From contig NZ_JAFBEC010000007.1 of NCBI RefSeq assembly GCF_016908595.1, positions 62,001 through 126,000 on the forward strand: 64,000 nucleotides of DNA. Reading direction: 5' to 3'. Below, piece by piece: positions 27,184-35,998 of the stretch; within the stretch, counting starts at the first letter, position 1; every line of letters starts with the position of its first letter. The notes under the pieces were generated by a model. It was given only the letters and a program-made list of their open reading frames with translations, had not been told where the DNA came from and made no database searches. The position numbers and the translations under genes were made by a program. This DNA comes from Geomicrobium sediminis. GTDB taxonomy: Bacteria; Bacillota; Bacilli; Bacillales; Marinococcaceae.

Positions 27184-27771
27184 TGAAATCATCTGTTGGC
27201 GCTTTTTATAAAGCATTAATTGGTGCTTTAATTTCGCTGATTTGATTGTCACACTCACTAACTTGTGACAGATCATTTGCTTTCGTAAGCTTTCAATCGT
27301 TGATGGACTAAACTGTTCATCCCCTTCAACTACTTCAATGTAACGATTAAATACGGTAGCAATTGTATCTCCATTCGTAACGAAGTTACCGTACTTACGA
27401 TACGTTTCCGACATGTTCCATAGCTGAACCGTCGTTATGAGAAGTTGAACGAACAAAGCTTCATTTCCTTTAAGTTGGAAATCATCTTCTCTTTCTAAAT
27501 CCTGCACAAACTTTCGCAAATCTTTATTATAAAAGAGAGCTTTCTGACGTGTTGTTTTTGAACGCACACGCCAACTTCGTTGTTTTTCTGGTGATTGCAA
27601 TGAACGATTTAGCGATTGCAGTTCACTCTCATTTAGTAAAAATACCGGTTTCGTTTTCTTCACGAATTCATCGACCTTCTGTTCAAGAAACTCCACCACA
27701 TCATTATTGTCTGAATGGTACGTAAGTTGACGACGTTTATCACGTTGTCGCTGCGTAAAATTGGTAAGCAT
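27169..27771 (-). CDS. Unknown 200-residue basic protein
   Basis: I do not recognise it. It is soluble, Lys/Arg/Gln-rich and predicted mostly helical, without signal peptide. It starts MLTNFTQRQRDKRRQ and contains a segment LLITTVQLWNMSETYRKYGNF near its centre. The chosen ATG at 27771 has AAAGGGGG 7 bases upstream; the ATG at 27792 has poor spacing. The gene is monocistronic and ends inside its own terminator. Confidence 0.65.
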   Translation of the reverse strand: MLTNFTQRQRDKRRQLTYHSDNNDVVEFLEQKVDEFVKKTKPVFLLNESELQSLNRSLQSPEKQRSWRVRSKTTRQKALFYNKDLRKFVQDLEREDDFQLKGNEALFVQLLITTVQLWNMSETYRKYGNFVTNGDTIATVFNRYIEVVEGDEQFSPSTIESLRKQMICHKLVSVTIKSAKLKHQLMLYKKRQQMISVSPV

Positions 27772-28039
27772 CAGAGAGCCCCCTTTCGACATATTCCTCT
27801 ATCCAAAAAGTAGTCTACCATACCCCATACTAAAATAAAATAGAGAAAACGAAAGAATTAACGAAATTATTGACTTCTATTCACAACTCATCCAATTAAA
27901 CAGACGTATTTGCCTAAATATCGCTATATATATCGATAAATCGGATCTATTCACTTATAAACTGTCACGGTTCATTTTTTTACGTACACTCGTGGTCATT
28001 ATCCATTGATTCAAAATAAAGAAGGTGTTCAAGAACAAG

Positions 28040-28069
28040 AAAAGAGTAAGGATTGCTAACCCTTACTCT
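28040..28069 (-). terminator. Terminator of the esterase gene
   Basis: GAGTAAGGGTT pairs with its near-complement and is followed by TTTTCTT on the minus strand. The rest of 27793-28039 contains an A/T-rich imperfect palindrome near 27915-27935 but no gene. Confidence 0.8.
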
Positions 28070-28101
28070 CCTCTCTTCTATTTTTAAAGGTCTATCTAAG
28101 C

Positions 28102-29343
28102 TTATTCAGCTTCATGACTTATCTCTGATTGGAAGAAACCGTCCGCTTGTTCAACAAACGTGTGAAACAGTTGCGTAAATTGAATCGACAACAAATACGC
28201 CGCCGCTACATGTGCTTCAACCTCTTCACGCACCCGGGAAAAACCAGAAGGTGCTTCACGATCAATCACTTGAAAGCCGACCATCACCTGCTCTTCTTCT
28301 TCCCATTGTGACGATAAAAATGCCAAACTATCATCAATTGCAAGATTCCCTGTCGTCATCACTTCATAAAATGATAAGAACCCGTGCATAACACCTTCGT
28401 ATCTCAAATTCTCAACGTAAACACCATCTGAGAATAACTTCTCCGCGTACAATTCTCCTTCATCTCTTAACGGATCAAATTCTGCAGTAGCGATGAATGC
28501 TGGTGGCAGTCCTGCCGTCGTTTTTGCATCAAGTGGCGAAACGTATGGATTCTCCCACATGTCTTCCCCTGGCGTATACGTCGCTCTAGCCTTTTCCATG
28601 ACAGAACGAGATAACAAATACTGTCCGCTGCTATATTGCTCTCTCGTTTCTAACGGATAGTCATGAAAAGTCGTAAGCGGATAATACAGCAATTGTGCAG
28701 TTATTTCTGGACCATTAAAATCTCTAGCCTTCATCGCTGTGACGGTTGCAATATTTCCTCCTGCACTATCACCTGCAACGGTAATGTTGCCAGGATCCCC
28801 TCCCCAAACAGGAGCTTGTTGTTCAATATATAAAAGCGCGTCATACGCATCCTCAACCGCTTTAGGGAAAATGTGCTTTGGCGCAAGTCGGTAACCAACA
28901 CTAATGACTATTGCCCCTGAACGGCTCGCCAGTGCTCGTACGATGTTGTCATGCGTTTGAATGCTTCCATAACCTTCCATAAACGCGCCACCGTGATAAT
29001 AAACGATAATCGGCGCATCTTCACTCTGAATTGGCGCGTACATTCTCGCATCCAAAAACTCGCCGTCACTAACTGGAATGGTCAAGTCTTCACGATAAAA
29101 CGACGGTCTAACATTTGAAGTACCCGTTAGTCTTGTCAGAAATTCCGGTGCCTTTAAATTCTCACTCGGAACAATCAGCTGGTTATTAATGGCGTGCAAC
29201 ACAACACCCGTTTTTGCTGGCAACGTACCTTCTGATGTATTCGACCATACACTTACAAAACTCGAAAGGATCATTCCTAAGCCAATTGTAACTTTTACCA
29301 TCATCACAATGAAATTCCACGTCTTTGTTGATAGCTTGCTCAC
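28102..29343 (-). CDS. Membrane-anchored alpha/beta hydrolase (HSL-type esterase/lipase)
   Basis: This is a hormone-sensitive-lipase family esterase of 413 residues. One N-terminal transmembrane helix (residues 11-33) anchors the enzyme, which should face outward. The oxyanion motif HGGAF is at 117-121 and the nucleophile elbow GDSAGG at 191-196 (Ser193). Acid (EFDPLRDEG, near 290) and base (MHGFLSFY, near 320) follow. A C-terminal extension of about 80 residues beyond the catalytic His is longer than usual. The start is GTG with AAGGGGAG upstream. The natural ester substrate is unknown. Confidence 0.88.
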   Translation of the reverse strand: MSKLSTKTWNFIVMMVKVTIGLGMILSSFVSVWSNTSEGTLPAKTGVVLHAINNQLIVPSENLKAPEFLTRLTGTSNVRPSFYREDLTIPVSDGEFLDARMYAPIQSEDAPIIVYYHGGAFMEGYGSIQTHDNIVRALASRSGAIVISVGYRLAPKHIFPKAVEDAYDALLYIEQQAPVWGGDPGNITVAGDSAGGNIATVTAMKARDFNGPEITAQLLYYPLTTFHDYPLETREQYSSGQYLLSRSVMEKARATYTPGEDMWENPYVSPLDAKTTAGLPPAFIATAEFDPLRDEGELYAEKLFSDGVYVENLRYEGVMHGFLSFYEVMTTGNLAIDDSLAFLSSQWEEEEQVMVGFQVIDREAPSGFSRVREEVEAHVAAAYLLSIQFTQLFHTFVEQADGFFQSEISHEAE

Positions 29344-29490
29344 GTGTGATCGCTCCCCTTCGAGTCGTATTATGCTTATTTATGTCACTTTACCTTTATT
29401 TTCATGTATGTTTTTCATAGTATATCATAGGATCACGAAATTGTTGCGTTATTTTTTTATTTTATCACATCTTTTTACATAATTAGGCGA

Positions 29491-29526
29491 TAAAAAAACC
29501 GACTTGGGGGGACAAGTCGGTTTTTA
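29491..29526. terminator. Terminator of mazEF
   Basis: AAAAACCGACTTG pairs with CAAGTCGGTTTTT around a C-run loop, with T-runs on both strands. Confidence 0.9.
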
Positions 29527-29540
29527 CAACTATGTAGCTA

Positions 29541-29939
29541 CTACAAATCGCGTAAGCCGATGCTAATTTCAAGTGCCTCGTTGACTTTTTTCATCATATT
29601 GTCATCTAGATGTGTAATTTTATCCGTTAAGCGTTGTTTATCAATCGTACGAATTTGTTCTAAGAGTACGACGCTATCACGGTCAAATTTGTGCTTGTTC
29701 GCATCGATTTCTACGTGTGTGGGCAACTTAGCTTTCTTAATCTGTGCAGTGATCGCAGCAACGATAACGGTCGGACTAAACCGATTCCCGATGTCATTTT
29801 GGATGACGAGGACCGGCCTTACCCCCCCTTGCTCTGACCCTACAACTGGAGATAAATCTGCAAAGAAAACATCACCTCTTTTGACGCTTTTCTTTGCAGC
29901 TGGATGTTGAGATTCTTTTTGGTTGCTCACCTCATCCAT
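29541..29939 (-). CDS. mazF: mRNA interferase MazF/EndoA (NdoA) toxin
   Basis: This is the endoribonuclease toxin of the MazEF module (EndoA in Bacillus), which cleaves mRNA at short U/A-containing sites. The core starts [21 protein letters not shown] and continues [11 protein letters not shown], nearly identical to Bacillus NdoA. The protein is 132 residues; an extra 16-residue charged N-terminal segment ([12 protein letters not shown]...) precedes the usual start. No start codon is available right before the core and AAGGAGGTGA sits just before the ATG at 29939, so the extension appears real. It lies 12 bases after mazE. Confidence 0.95.
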   Translation of the reverse strand: MDEVSNQKESQHPAAKKSVKRGDVFFADLSPVVGSEQGGVRPVLVIQNDIGNRFSPTVIVAAITAQIKKAKLPTHVEIDANKHKFDRDSVVLLEQIRTIDKQRLTDKITHLDDNMMKKVNEALEISIGLRDL

Positions 29940-29951
29940 TCACCTCCTTGT

Positions 29952-30218
29952 TTAGTAATGCGAGACCTTTCGAATCGCCTTGATCCGCTCTTGGGCCTCC
30001 CATTCACAGTATGCAAAGGTTTCGGATAGACCACGATTAATCACAGCCATTTCCTCATAACCTTGCTTTAATTCCTGAATGAGTTGTTCTTTCTTTTTGC
30101 GTTCAACGTATTGTTGAACCATTTTGAAGAACAGTTGATCCTGTTCTTTCTCAGTCAAATGCTTAATCTCACTAAAAAGTTCTTCAGAAAGCGGTATCGC
30201 TATTTTCTCTGAATGCAT
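29952..30218 (-). CDS. mazE: MazE/EndoAI-type antitoxin
   Basis: This is the antitoxin partner of the MazF/EndoA gene directly downstream. It has 88 residues, with an N-terminal ribbon-helix-helix-like part (KIAIPLSEELFSEI) and a C-terminal segment with GYEEMAVINRGLSE...CEWEA that corresponds to the toxin-binding end of B. subtilis EndoAI. In Bacillus the pair usually lies between alr and the rsbRST genes; neither is next to it here. Confidence 0.9.
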   Translation of the reverse strand: MHSEKIAIPLSEELFSEIKHLTEKEQDQLFFKMVQQYVERKKKEQLIQELKQGYEEMAVINRGLSETFAYCEWEAQERIKAIRKVSHY

Positions 30219-30254
30219 GATCCTTTTAGCCCCCCAGCCATGTATTCCCTAACT

Positions 30255-30283
30255 ATTATAAGTGAAATTAGCAATGGAATAAA
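30255..30283 (-). promoter_or_regulatory. Promoter of mazEF
   Basis: Minus strand: TTTATT (30278-30283), 17 bases, TATAAT (30255-30260). Confidence 0.5.
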
Positions 30284-30411
30284 TGCTTTTACACAAGATT
30301 TATAGCTATATAGTGTAAGGGTGACCGAAATCCATTTCCTTCATGCATATTCAAAACAATCGAAAAGCATACTACCTTTCATAAACTTACTTACAAAAAG
30401 GACGTGAACTT

Positions 30412-30945
30412 ATGAAAAAGCTGACCAGTTCTTTAATCCTTCTCGTGCTACTTACTGGTTGCAATCAATATGGACAAGATTTACAGCAAGATTTAGAAGC
30501 TCAAGATCGTGAGCCTTACAATGAAGACCAGGAACCGAATACGTTGTATGTAAATCATAAAAACAAGAAGCCTAGTGATGACATCTTAATGTATAGCGAT
30601 GAACACGGCCATTATTTAACACAATTCCACGATCACCTTGAGGCGCTATACAGTGCAATGGACCGCTCCGATTTTCAAGATGCCAAAACCCATACGAGAG
30701 CTTTGTATGACCTCACAGAGAAACATGAAGCTGATGCGACTCCTGAAGCATTCGAATTAACGAAAGAACTTATCGCTGGAACGAAAACGGATCTTCGTGG
30801 TGTCATGAAAAACATTAAGCGTTGTGAAACGTCCCGAAAAGGATGTGATCGTGCGCAAATTCATACCGAAAATTTAACGACTTGGCTTGAAGTAATGGAA
30901 GACACATATGAGGAAAGCTTATATGATTTAGGGATTACAAATTAA
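30412..30945 (+). CDS. Unknown lipoprotein
   Basis: The 177-residue protein has a lipoprotein signal peptide: MKK, a hydrophobic stretch, then the lipobox LLTGC with Cys17. The mature part is acidic and helical, with two Cys near the C-terminus (RCETSRKGCDR) that could form a disulfide. No family recognised. The ATG has an AAAAGGACG site upstream. It converges with the YhcN-like lipoprotein gene on a shared terminator. Confidence 0.75.
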   Translation: MKKLTSSLILLVLLTGCNQYGQDLQQDLEAQDREPYNEDQEPNTLYVNHKNKKPSDDILMYSDEHGHYLTQFHDHLEALYSAMDRSDFQDAKTHTRALYDLTEKHEADATPEAFELTKELIAGTKTDLRGVMKNIKRCETSRKGCDRAQIHTENLTTWLEVMEDTYEESLYDLGITN

Positions 30946-30997
30946 GGAGAAGGGCAGTAGATGGTTATTGCAACCATCCATTGCCTCCTTTTTGTAT
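30940..30997. terminator. Shared terminator between convergent lipoprotein genes
   Basis: AAGGAG...ATGGTT pairs imperfectly with AACCAT...CTCCTT; a T-run follows on the plus strand. It overlaps the ends of both genes. Confidence 0.65.
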
Positions 30998-31570
30998 TTC
31001 ATATTCCATGTCATTTAAGAAATCCATAAAGTCTTCTCGGTATTCCGGATGCTCTGCTTTTTCAGCTGCACGTATTCGATTTACGCTTGCTCGGTCAGTA
31101 AACAGTTTATACTTATGATTGCTACTACTGTTTGCGACAATGTCTTTAATGGCTTTATTTAGGTCTCTTTCATTCACCGTGTCACTTACTAATCCGATAT
31201 ACAAAATCCCGCCTAAGTTCACGACGTAAGCTTCATTTACTGGCCGTAGTTGCTCGATCTTTCGCTTTACACTTTCTGTTAACTCCACATGATCAAAAGC
31301 TTGACTGTCATTGATTTTTTTTGCTTCGTGTTGAAGGGCATATGGGCTGTCGCCGTGTCCTCTATCTTTGAACTTCCCCGTACTCGATGTACTTAAACGG
31401 TTTTTATGCCAACCGTAGTCTCTTTGACTATCTTTTTCCATAGAATTTAACGTCAAATACTCTGGTCGGTCGAGTTCAGGATGATTGTTCATCGCAGCTT
31501 CATCGGTGACATCCGTACATCCCGTCAAAAGAATCGTTAACGTAAGCGCACTATAGATAATTCTTCGCAT
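30965..31570 (-). CDS. YhcN/YlaJ-family sporulation lipoprotein
   Basis: The protein has a lipobox LLTGC with Cys18 after a short signal peptide. The C-terminal domain (about residues 95-180) has the YhcN/YlaJ pattern: HVELTESVKRKIEQL, then EAYVVNLGGILYIGLV, NERDLNKAIKDIV and a C-terminal RIRAAEK. Members are inner-spore-membrane or germination-related lipoproteins, so a role in spore formation or germination is likely. It has 201 residues and a good CACCTCC-complementary ribosome site. Family assignment is by pattern only. Confidence 0.75.
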   Translation of the reverse strand: MRRIIYSALTLTILLTGCTDVTDEAAMNNHPELDRPEYLTLNSMEKDSQRDYGWHKNRLSTSSTGKFKDRGHGDSPYALQHEAKKINDSQAFDHVELTESVKRKIEQLRPVNEAYVVNLGGILYIGLVSDTVNERDLNKAIKDIVANSSSNHKYKLFTDRASVNRIRAAEKAEHPEYREDFMDFLNDMEYEIQKGGNGWLQ

Positions 31571-31672
31571 GGACCCTTTGCACCTCCTTACTTGTTATAC
31601 TTTCTCTTTTTGTATAGGATTATTTCCGGGAAAAAGAGATAAGCAATCCATATACAGGATGTTTATTTTTGG

Positions 31673-31701
31673 TTGCATACGAGCCAATCCTTTGTTAGTA
31701 T
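31673..31701 (+). promoter_or_regulatory. Promoter of the lysine-riboswitch leader
   Basis: TTGCAT (31673-31678), 17 bases, TAGTAT (31696-31701); predicted start near 31708. Confidence 0.6.
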
Positions 31702-31727
31702 GTAGGTAGTTCAATACAAACTTCTTC

Positions 31728-31904
31728 TGGGAGTAGAGGAGCAATAACCATTAGTACGATTACGGAGGTACGTGAGTACCTATGAAGTATTCTGAAAGGG
31801 GAAATTGCCGAAGCTAAAGAGAGCTCACGCTTTTGAGGCTGGTTATACACTGAATAAGTGTATGGCTGTCATATAGCACTTGCTATATGGAGGGCTATCT
31901 CACG
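31728..31904 (+). ncRNA. Lysine riboswitch (L box)
   Basis: The leader has the L-box elements in order: AGAGGAGC at the 5' base, CATTAGTACG, the signature GGGGAAATTGCCGAAGC, GGCTGTCATATAGCA, and a 3' closing GGGCTATCTC that pairs with GAGTAG at 31731-31736 to form P1. A terminator follows. It controls dapA: high lysine should favour termination. Confidence 0.9.
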
Positions 31905-31940
31905 CATGGAGTGCTTTTCTTGATGAGAAAGGTTACCATG

Positions 31941-31971
31941 CAACAATGAGTCCTCTCATTGTTGTTTTTTT
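31941..31971 (+). terminator. Riboswitch-controlled terminator
   Basis: CAACAATGAG pairs with CTCATTGTTG around a 4-base loop, followed by seven T. It is the expression platform of the lysine riboswitch. Confidence 0.9.
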
Positions 31972-32109
31972 GTTCGTACAAAATGCTTAGGTAACCGCCC
32001 GTTATGTGGGTTAATACAGCACGAAACAGTGAAAAGCACATAGTATAGTTGTGTTAAGCCCCTCGTTAAACACGAAATTCTTATAACAAACATTGAGGGT
32101 GATGAGAAG

Positions 32110-32997
32110 ATGGATTTTGGAAGAATTGCAACAGCTATGGTAACACCATTTAATGAGAACGGTCAGATTGATTTTCAAGCTGTAACGAAACTAGTGAACC
32201 ATTTAATTACAAATGGTAGTGAATCTCTTGTCGTCGCCGGTACTACAGGCGAATCACCAACGTTATCAAGCGATGAGAAGTTAGCACTTTTTAGACATGT
32301 CATTAAAGTCACAGATGGCCGAGTTCCTATTATTGCTGGAACAGGTAGCAACAATACAAATGCGTCAATTGAATTGACTCAAGCCGCTGAAGAAGCTGGT
32401 GTAGACGGCATTATGCTTGTAACACCGTACTATAACAAACCTTCTCAAGAAGGAATATACCAGCATTTCAAAGCAATTACTGAATCAACAGCTCTACCAA
32501 TCATGCTTTACAACGTACCTGGTCGTACGGTTGTAAGCCTTGCTCCTGAGACAACAATTCGACTGTCTCACTTACCAAATGTCGTTGCTATTAAAGAAGC
32601 AAGTGGTGATTTAGATGCTGCTTCTATGATTATTGAGAACTCTCCAGATGGCTTCGAGCTATACGGTGGCGATGATAGCATGACCTTACCGCTTATGAGC
32701 ATTGGTGCAAAAGGTGTCGTATCTGTTGCTTCACATGTGATCGGCAAGAACATGTTGCAAATGGTACAACAATTCGAGAACGGCAATACGAAAGTTGCCG
32801 CTAAGCAACACCGTGAACTTTTACCCGTTATGAACGCTATGTTTATGGCACCAAACCCAGTACCCGTTAAAGCAGCGCTTGAAATGCAAGGAATTATTTC
32901 TGGCGATGTTCGTTTACCGATGATTCGATTAACGAATGAAGAAAGCCAAGTGCTCTACTCAATTTTACAACCGAACGCTACATTTCACGTAAGCTAA
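32110..32997 (+). CDS. dapA: 4-hydroxy-tetrahydrodipicolinate synthase
   Basis: This enzyme condenses pyruvate with aspartate semialdehyde, the first committed step to lysine, diaminopimelate and, in spore formers, dipicolinate. It has 295 residues in a TIM barrel. GTTGESP holds Thr45/Thr46, Tyr134 lies in YNVPGRT, and the Schiff-base Lys162 in AIKEASG. Alone behind a lysine riboswitch, so it is probably the lysine-regulated copy; a second dapA in the dipicolinate-linked asd operon may exist elsewhere. A terminator follows at 33001. Confidence 0.95.
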   Translation: MDFGRIATAMVTPFNENGQIDFQAVTKLVNHLITNGSESLVVAGTTGESPTLSSDEKLALFRHVIKVTDGRVPIIAGTGSNNTNASIELTQAAEEAGVDGIMLVTPYYNKPSQEGIYQHFKAITESTALPIMLYNVPGRTVVSLAPETTIRLSHLPNVVAIKEASGDLDAASMIIENSPDGFELYGGDDSMTLPLMSIGAKGVVSVASHVIGKNMLQMVQQFENGNTKVAAKQHRELLPVMNAMFMAPNPVPVKAALEMQGIISGDVRLPMIRLTNEESQVLYSILQPNATFHVS

Positions 32998-33000
32998 CAC

Positions 33001-33028
33001 AAAAAGGCAACGAGACGTTGCCTTTTTG
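33001..33028 (+). terminator. Terminator of dapA
   Basis: AAAAAGGCAACG pairs with CGTTGCCTTTTT around a 3-base loop. Confidence 0.9.
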
Positions 33029-33045
33029 CGTTGATGGAGGCAACC

Positions 33046-33282
33046 ATGTTAAAAAAAATCGTCATCGCTCCCATTCGTTTTTACCAAAAATACATCTCCC
33101 CTGCGACGCCTCCAACGTGTCGATTTCAACCGACATGTTCTCAATACATGTTGGATGCCGTCTTGATTCACGGTGTTTTTAAGGGTGTCTCACTCGGAGT
33201 TATTCGAATTCTAAAGTGTCACCCCTTTCATAAGGGCGGATTTGATCCTGTCCCTCCTGAAAAGAAAAAAACGTCTGAGTAA
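33046..33282 (+). CDS. yidD: Membrane protein insertion efficiency factor YidD
   Basis: The 78-residue protein assists YidC/SpoIIIJ-dependent membrane insertion. The family pattern is complete: [19 protein letters not shown], then [16 protein letters not shown]. The chosen ATG at 33046 has GGAGG 5 bases upstream; the frame opens earlier at TTG 33031. It directly follows the dapA terminator, so expression may come from readthrough or a promoter not recognised here. Confidence 0.95.
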   Translation: MLKKIVIAPIRFYQKYISPATPPTCRFQPTCSQYMLDAVLIHGVFKGVSLGVIRILKCHPFHKGGFDPVPPEKKKTSE

Positions 33283-33287
33283 CGCTT

Positions 33288-33326
33288 TTGACCCTGCACT
33301 CGTTAAATTTTCGAGTGCAGGGTCAA
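33288..33326. terminator. Bidirectional terminator between yidD and the hydrolase gene
   Basis: TTGACCCTGCACTCG pairs perfectly with CGAGTGCAGGGTCAA around a 9-base loop. Confidence 0.8.
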
Positions 33327-33331
33327 TTTGT

Positions 33332-34501
33332 TTACATCGTCTTTTCATAAACGTCACGAGGAAAATTCGTTAACGTTTCTACCCCATTATCAGTAATAAG
33401 CACAGATTCTGTAATCTCAACTCCAAATTCATCAAACCAAATGCCCGGCATCAAGTGAAACGTCATTCCAGGTTCTAATAATGAGCGGTCACCTTTTCTA
33501 AAACTAATCGTATGCTCACCCCAGTCTGGCGGATAACTCAAGCCAATTGAATAACCGAGACGTGACGCTTTAATAAACCCATGTTTTCCAATCGATTCGC
33601 GCCAAACTTCCTCAACTTGTTCAGCGGTTACACCTGGTTTCATAAAGTTAAGCGTTTCTTCAATACCTTCTGTGACCACTTTTCCGACATCAATGATTTC
33701 TTTAGGAGCTTTTTTGATTGCCATCGTTCTTGCAAGCGGTGCATGATAACGTTGATAACAGCCGGCAATTTCAATCGTCAAAAAGTCGCCTTCTTTGTAT
33801 CGTTTATCTGTCCACGTCAAATGGGGACTCGCAGTATTTTTCCCTGTTGGTAGCATCGGTACAATCGATGTGTAATCACCGCCAAATTCAGCTGTCCCGC
33901 TCACCTGTGCGTGATAAATGGCAGCTGCCACATCATTTTCACGCACCCCAACGTCGACTTTGTCATATGCCGCTTGCATGGCTTTTTCAACAATTTTGGC
34001 AGCGCGACGCATAAACGTAATTTCAGCTGGACTTTTTTGCAGACGCACCCAGTTGACGATCGTACTTGTGTTTTTAAATTCTGCTTCTGGTAATCCGTAC
34101 GTTAAACGTTCATGACACATCGCCGTATAGTAAAACGCGTCCATCTCAACGCCTACTTTTCGCTGACCTTGACCGAGGTCTGTCAAAATATTGGCGACAA
34201 AATCCATCGGGTGTTTTATTGTTGATTGGACGAACTCATCTGGATACGGAATAATTCTCGTATGGTCGATCCACGTCGTTGTTTTTGCACTATGGGCATC
34301 CATTTCACGTCCGACCCAAATCGGTTCTTCTTCATCAATGAGCACGAGAACGACTTGATGAACGTAGAAACTCCATGCATTATAACCTGTTAAATAGCAC
34401 AGGTTCGAAGGGTTCGAAAGAATGAGCACTTCAACACCGTACTCTAACATTTTTTGCTTCGTCTTATTCATGCGCAGTTGATATTCTTCCCTTGAAAACA
34501 T
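33332..34501 (-). CDS. Creatinase-fold hydrolase close to ectoine hydrolase DoeA (M24-like, metal site lost)
   Basis: The 389-residue protein has the pita-bread fold of peptidase M24. Its sequence tracks ectoine hydrolase (DoeA/EutD): NLCYLTGYNAWSFYVHQ, GVEMDAFYYTA, GDYTSIVPMLPTGK, SPHLTWTD, GLSYPPDWGEHT and EPGMTFHLMPGIW. The dinuclear-metal ligands of true M24 peptidases are replaced: the second Asp by Pro in YHAPLART, the His of the GHGIG-type motif by Tyr in GYSIGLS, and one Glu by Met in LMPGIW. So a prolidase role is unlikely and a metal-independent amidase role is likely. It is the last gene of a four-gene operon. doeB and doeD are not in the window, so ectoine as substrate is an inference. 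Confidence 0.78.
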   Translation of the reverse strand: MFSREEYQLRMNKTKQKMLEYGVEVLILSNPSNLCYLTGYNAWSFYVHQVVLVLIDEEEPIWVGREMDAHSAKTTTWIDHTRIIPYPDEFVQSTIKHPMDFVANILTDLGQGQRKVGVEMDAFYYTAMCHERLTYGLPEAEFKNTSTIVNWVRLQKSPAEITFMRRAAKIVEKAMQAAYDKVDVGVRENDVAAAIYHAQVSGTAEFGGDYTSIVPMLPTGKNTASPHLTWTDKRYKEGDFLTIEIAGCYQRYHAPLARTMAIKKAPKEIIDVGKVVTEGIEETLNFMKPGVTAEQVEEVWRESIGKHGFIKASRLGYSIGLSYPPDWGEHTISFRKGDRSLLEPGMTFHLMPGIWFDEFGVEITESVLITDNGVETLTNFPRDVYEKTM

Positions 34502-34537
34502 CTACCCACAACCCTTCTTTACGACGTTTAGTCTTTG

Positions 34538-35983
34538 TTATTGGTCTTGGTCGTTAAAGCAAACCACACGTTGTTCAGTCATTTCTAACATTGCATCGTA
34601 CACGCCTTCTCTTCCGACACCCGACCCTTTCGTACCGCCAAACGGCATCGCATCAATGCGAAAATCACTACTATCATTAATCATGACACCACCAACATGT
34701 AAGTCACGTATTGTGTTGTGCGCCGTTTGCAATGACGTTGTAAAGACGCCCGCTTGCAACCCGTAATTGACTTCATTTGCCAGTGTCATCGCTTCATCGT
34801 ACGTTGTAAACGATTGAATCATCGCTACAGGACCAAAAATTTCTTCTTGATACAATAACGAATCTCTCGGAACATCTTGCATAATGGTTGGCTCAACATA
34901 ATTTCCGTATTTCTTTCCACCTATTAAAACTGTAGCGCCAGCATCAACCGCGGCATCAACCCACCCAATCACTCGGTTTGCTTCGCGCTCGTTAATTAAT
35001 GGACCCACATCATCTTGTTCGTTCTTTTTATTTCCAAATTGAAGAGCAGCTGTTTCTTCCAAACAATACTTCGTAAAATCTTCAACCACTTGCTCGCTCA
35101 CGAGCATTCGTTGGACGCTAAGACAATTTTGTCCTCCTGCTGCAAACGCCCCAGAAACCGCGGCTTTCGCTGCTTTTTTTACATCTGCATCTGCAAAAAC
35201 GAGAAACGGCGAGTTCGCACCGAGTTCCATGCTAATCTTTTTAAGACCAGCATCTTTTGCAAGTTTCTCTCCAGTTCGAAGCCCTCCTGTAAAGCTAATT
35301 AGCCTCACTTCTGGATGTTCAACGAGTGGAGGGATGACGTCTTGTCCTCGGCCTGTTACAACATTTAAGATGTGCTTTGGCAATCCTGCTTCAATAAACT
35401 TTCTCGTTAACCATAACGCGGATAACGGTGTTTCTGTAGCAGGTTTTAATATGACCGCATTGCCTGAAGCGATTGCAGGACCAATCTTATGAGCAACGAG
35501 ATTTAGCGGGTCGTTGAATGGCGTAATTGCCCCGACAATTCCAATCGGAAAGCGCACCGTATAGCCGTGTCGATGTTCACTTCCTTCCATTTGATCGAAG
35601 TTCAACGTCGTTCCACCAATTCTTCTTGCTTCTTCTGCACAAAGGCGTAACGTTTCTGCGGCTCTTCTCGCTTCACGCCTCGCTTCTGAAATTGTCTTCA
35701 CACCTTCAGAAGAAATGATTTGCGCGATTTCTTCACGTTCATTCAGAATACGCTCAACCACATTTAACAAAATGTCCATGCGTTGTCTCGTTGACATTTT
35801 GCTCGCAATTTTCAATCCTTTTTTTGCAGACCGTAACGCTTCTTCCATATCTGCTTTTGTTCCTTTTGGAACCGTGGCAATCAACTCATCAGTTGCTGGG
35901 TCGTATACGTTAATCATTTCTTCTTTTTGCTTCCAAATTCCCGCAATAAACATCGCTTGTTCATGCTTTTTCATTTCAATCAT
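34538..35983 (-). CDS. NAD(P)-dependent aldehyde dehydrogenase
   Basis: This is an aldehyde dehydrogenase superfamily enzyme of 481 residues. The cofactor site shows ILKPATETP and FTGGLRTGE, the general base MELGANSP, and the catalytic Cys GQNCLSV. It ends with a DSSDFRIDAMPFGG.KGSGVGREG block, typical of the lactaldehyde/phosphonoacetaldehyde/succinate-semialdehyde branch. In this operon, aspartate semialdehyde to aspartate (a DoeC-like step) is the natural guess, not shown by sequence. The ATG at 35983 lies 8 bases after GGAG, which overlaps the hom stop; the frame itself opens at a GTG at 35992. Confidence 0.85.
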   Translation of the reverse strand: MIEMKKHEQAMFIAGIWKQKEEMINVYDPATDELIATVPKGTKADMEEALRSAKKGLKIASKMSTRQRMDILLNVVERILNEREEIAQIISSEGVKTISEARREARRAAETLRLCAEEARRIGGTTLNFDQMEGSEHRHGYTVRFPIGIVGAITPFNDPLNLVAHKIGPAIASGNAVILKPATETPLSALWLTRKFIEAGLPKHILNVVTGRGQDVIPPLVEHPEVRLISFTGGLRTGEKLAKDAGLKKISMELGANSPFLVFADADVKKAAKAAVSGAFAAGGQNCLSVQRMLVSEQVVEDFTKYCLEETAALQFGNKKNEQDDVGPLINEREANRVIGWVDAAVDAGATVLIGGKKYGNYVEPTIMQDVPRDSLLYQEEIFGPVAMIQSFTTYDEAMTLANEVNYGLQAGVFTTSLQTAHNTIRDLHVGGVMINDSSDFRIDAMPFGGTKGSGVGREGVYDAMLEMTEQRVVCFNDQDQ

Positions 35984-35998
35984 TTCAAACACTCCAAT

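Noticed and set aside
31571-32109. T box upstream of dapA
   Set aside because: No AGGGTGGNACCGCG-type T-box sequence was found; the GGGGAAATTGCCGAAGC and P1 pairing identify a lysine riboswitch.
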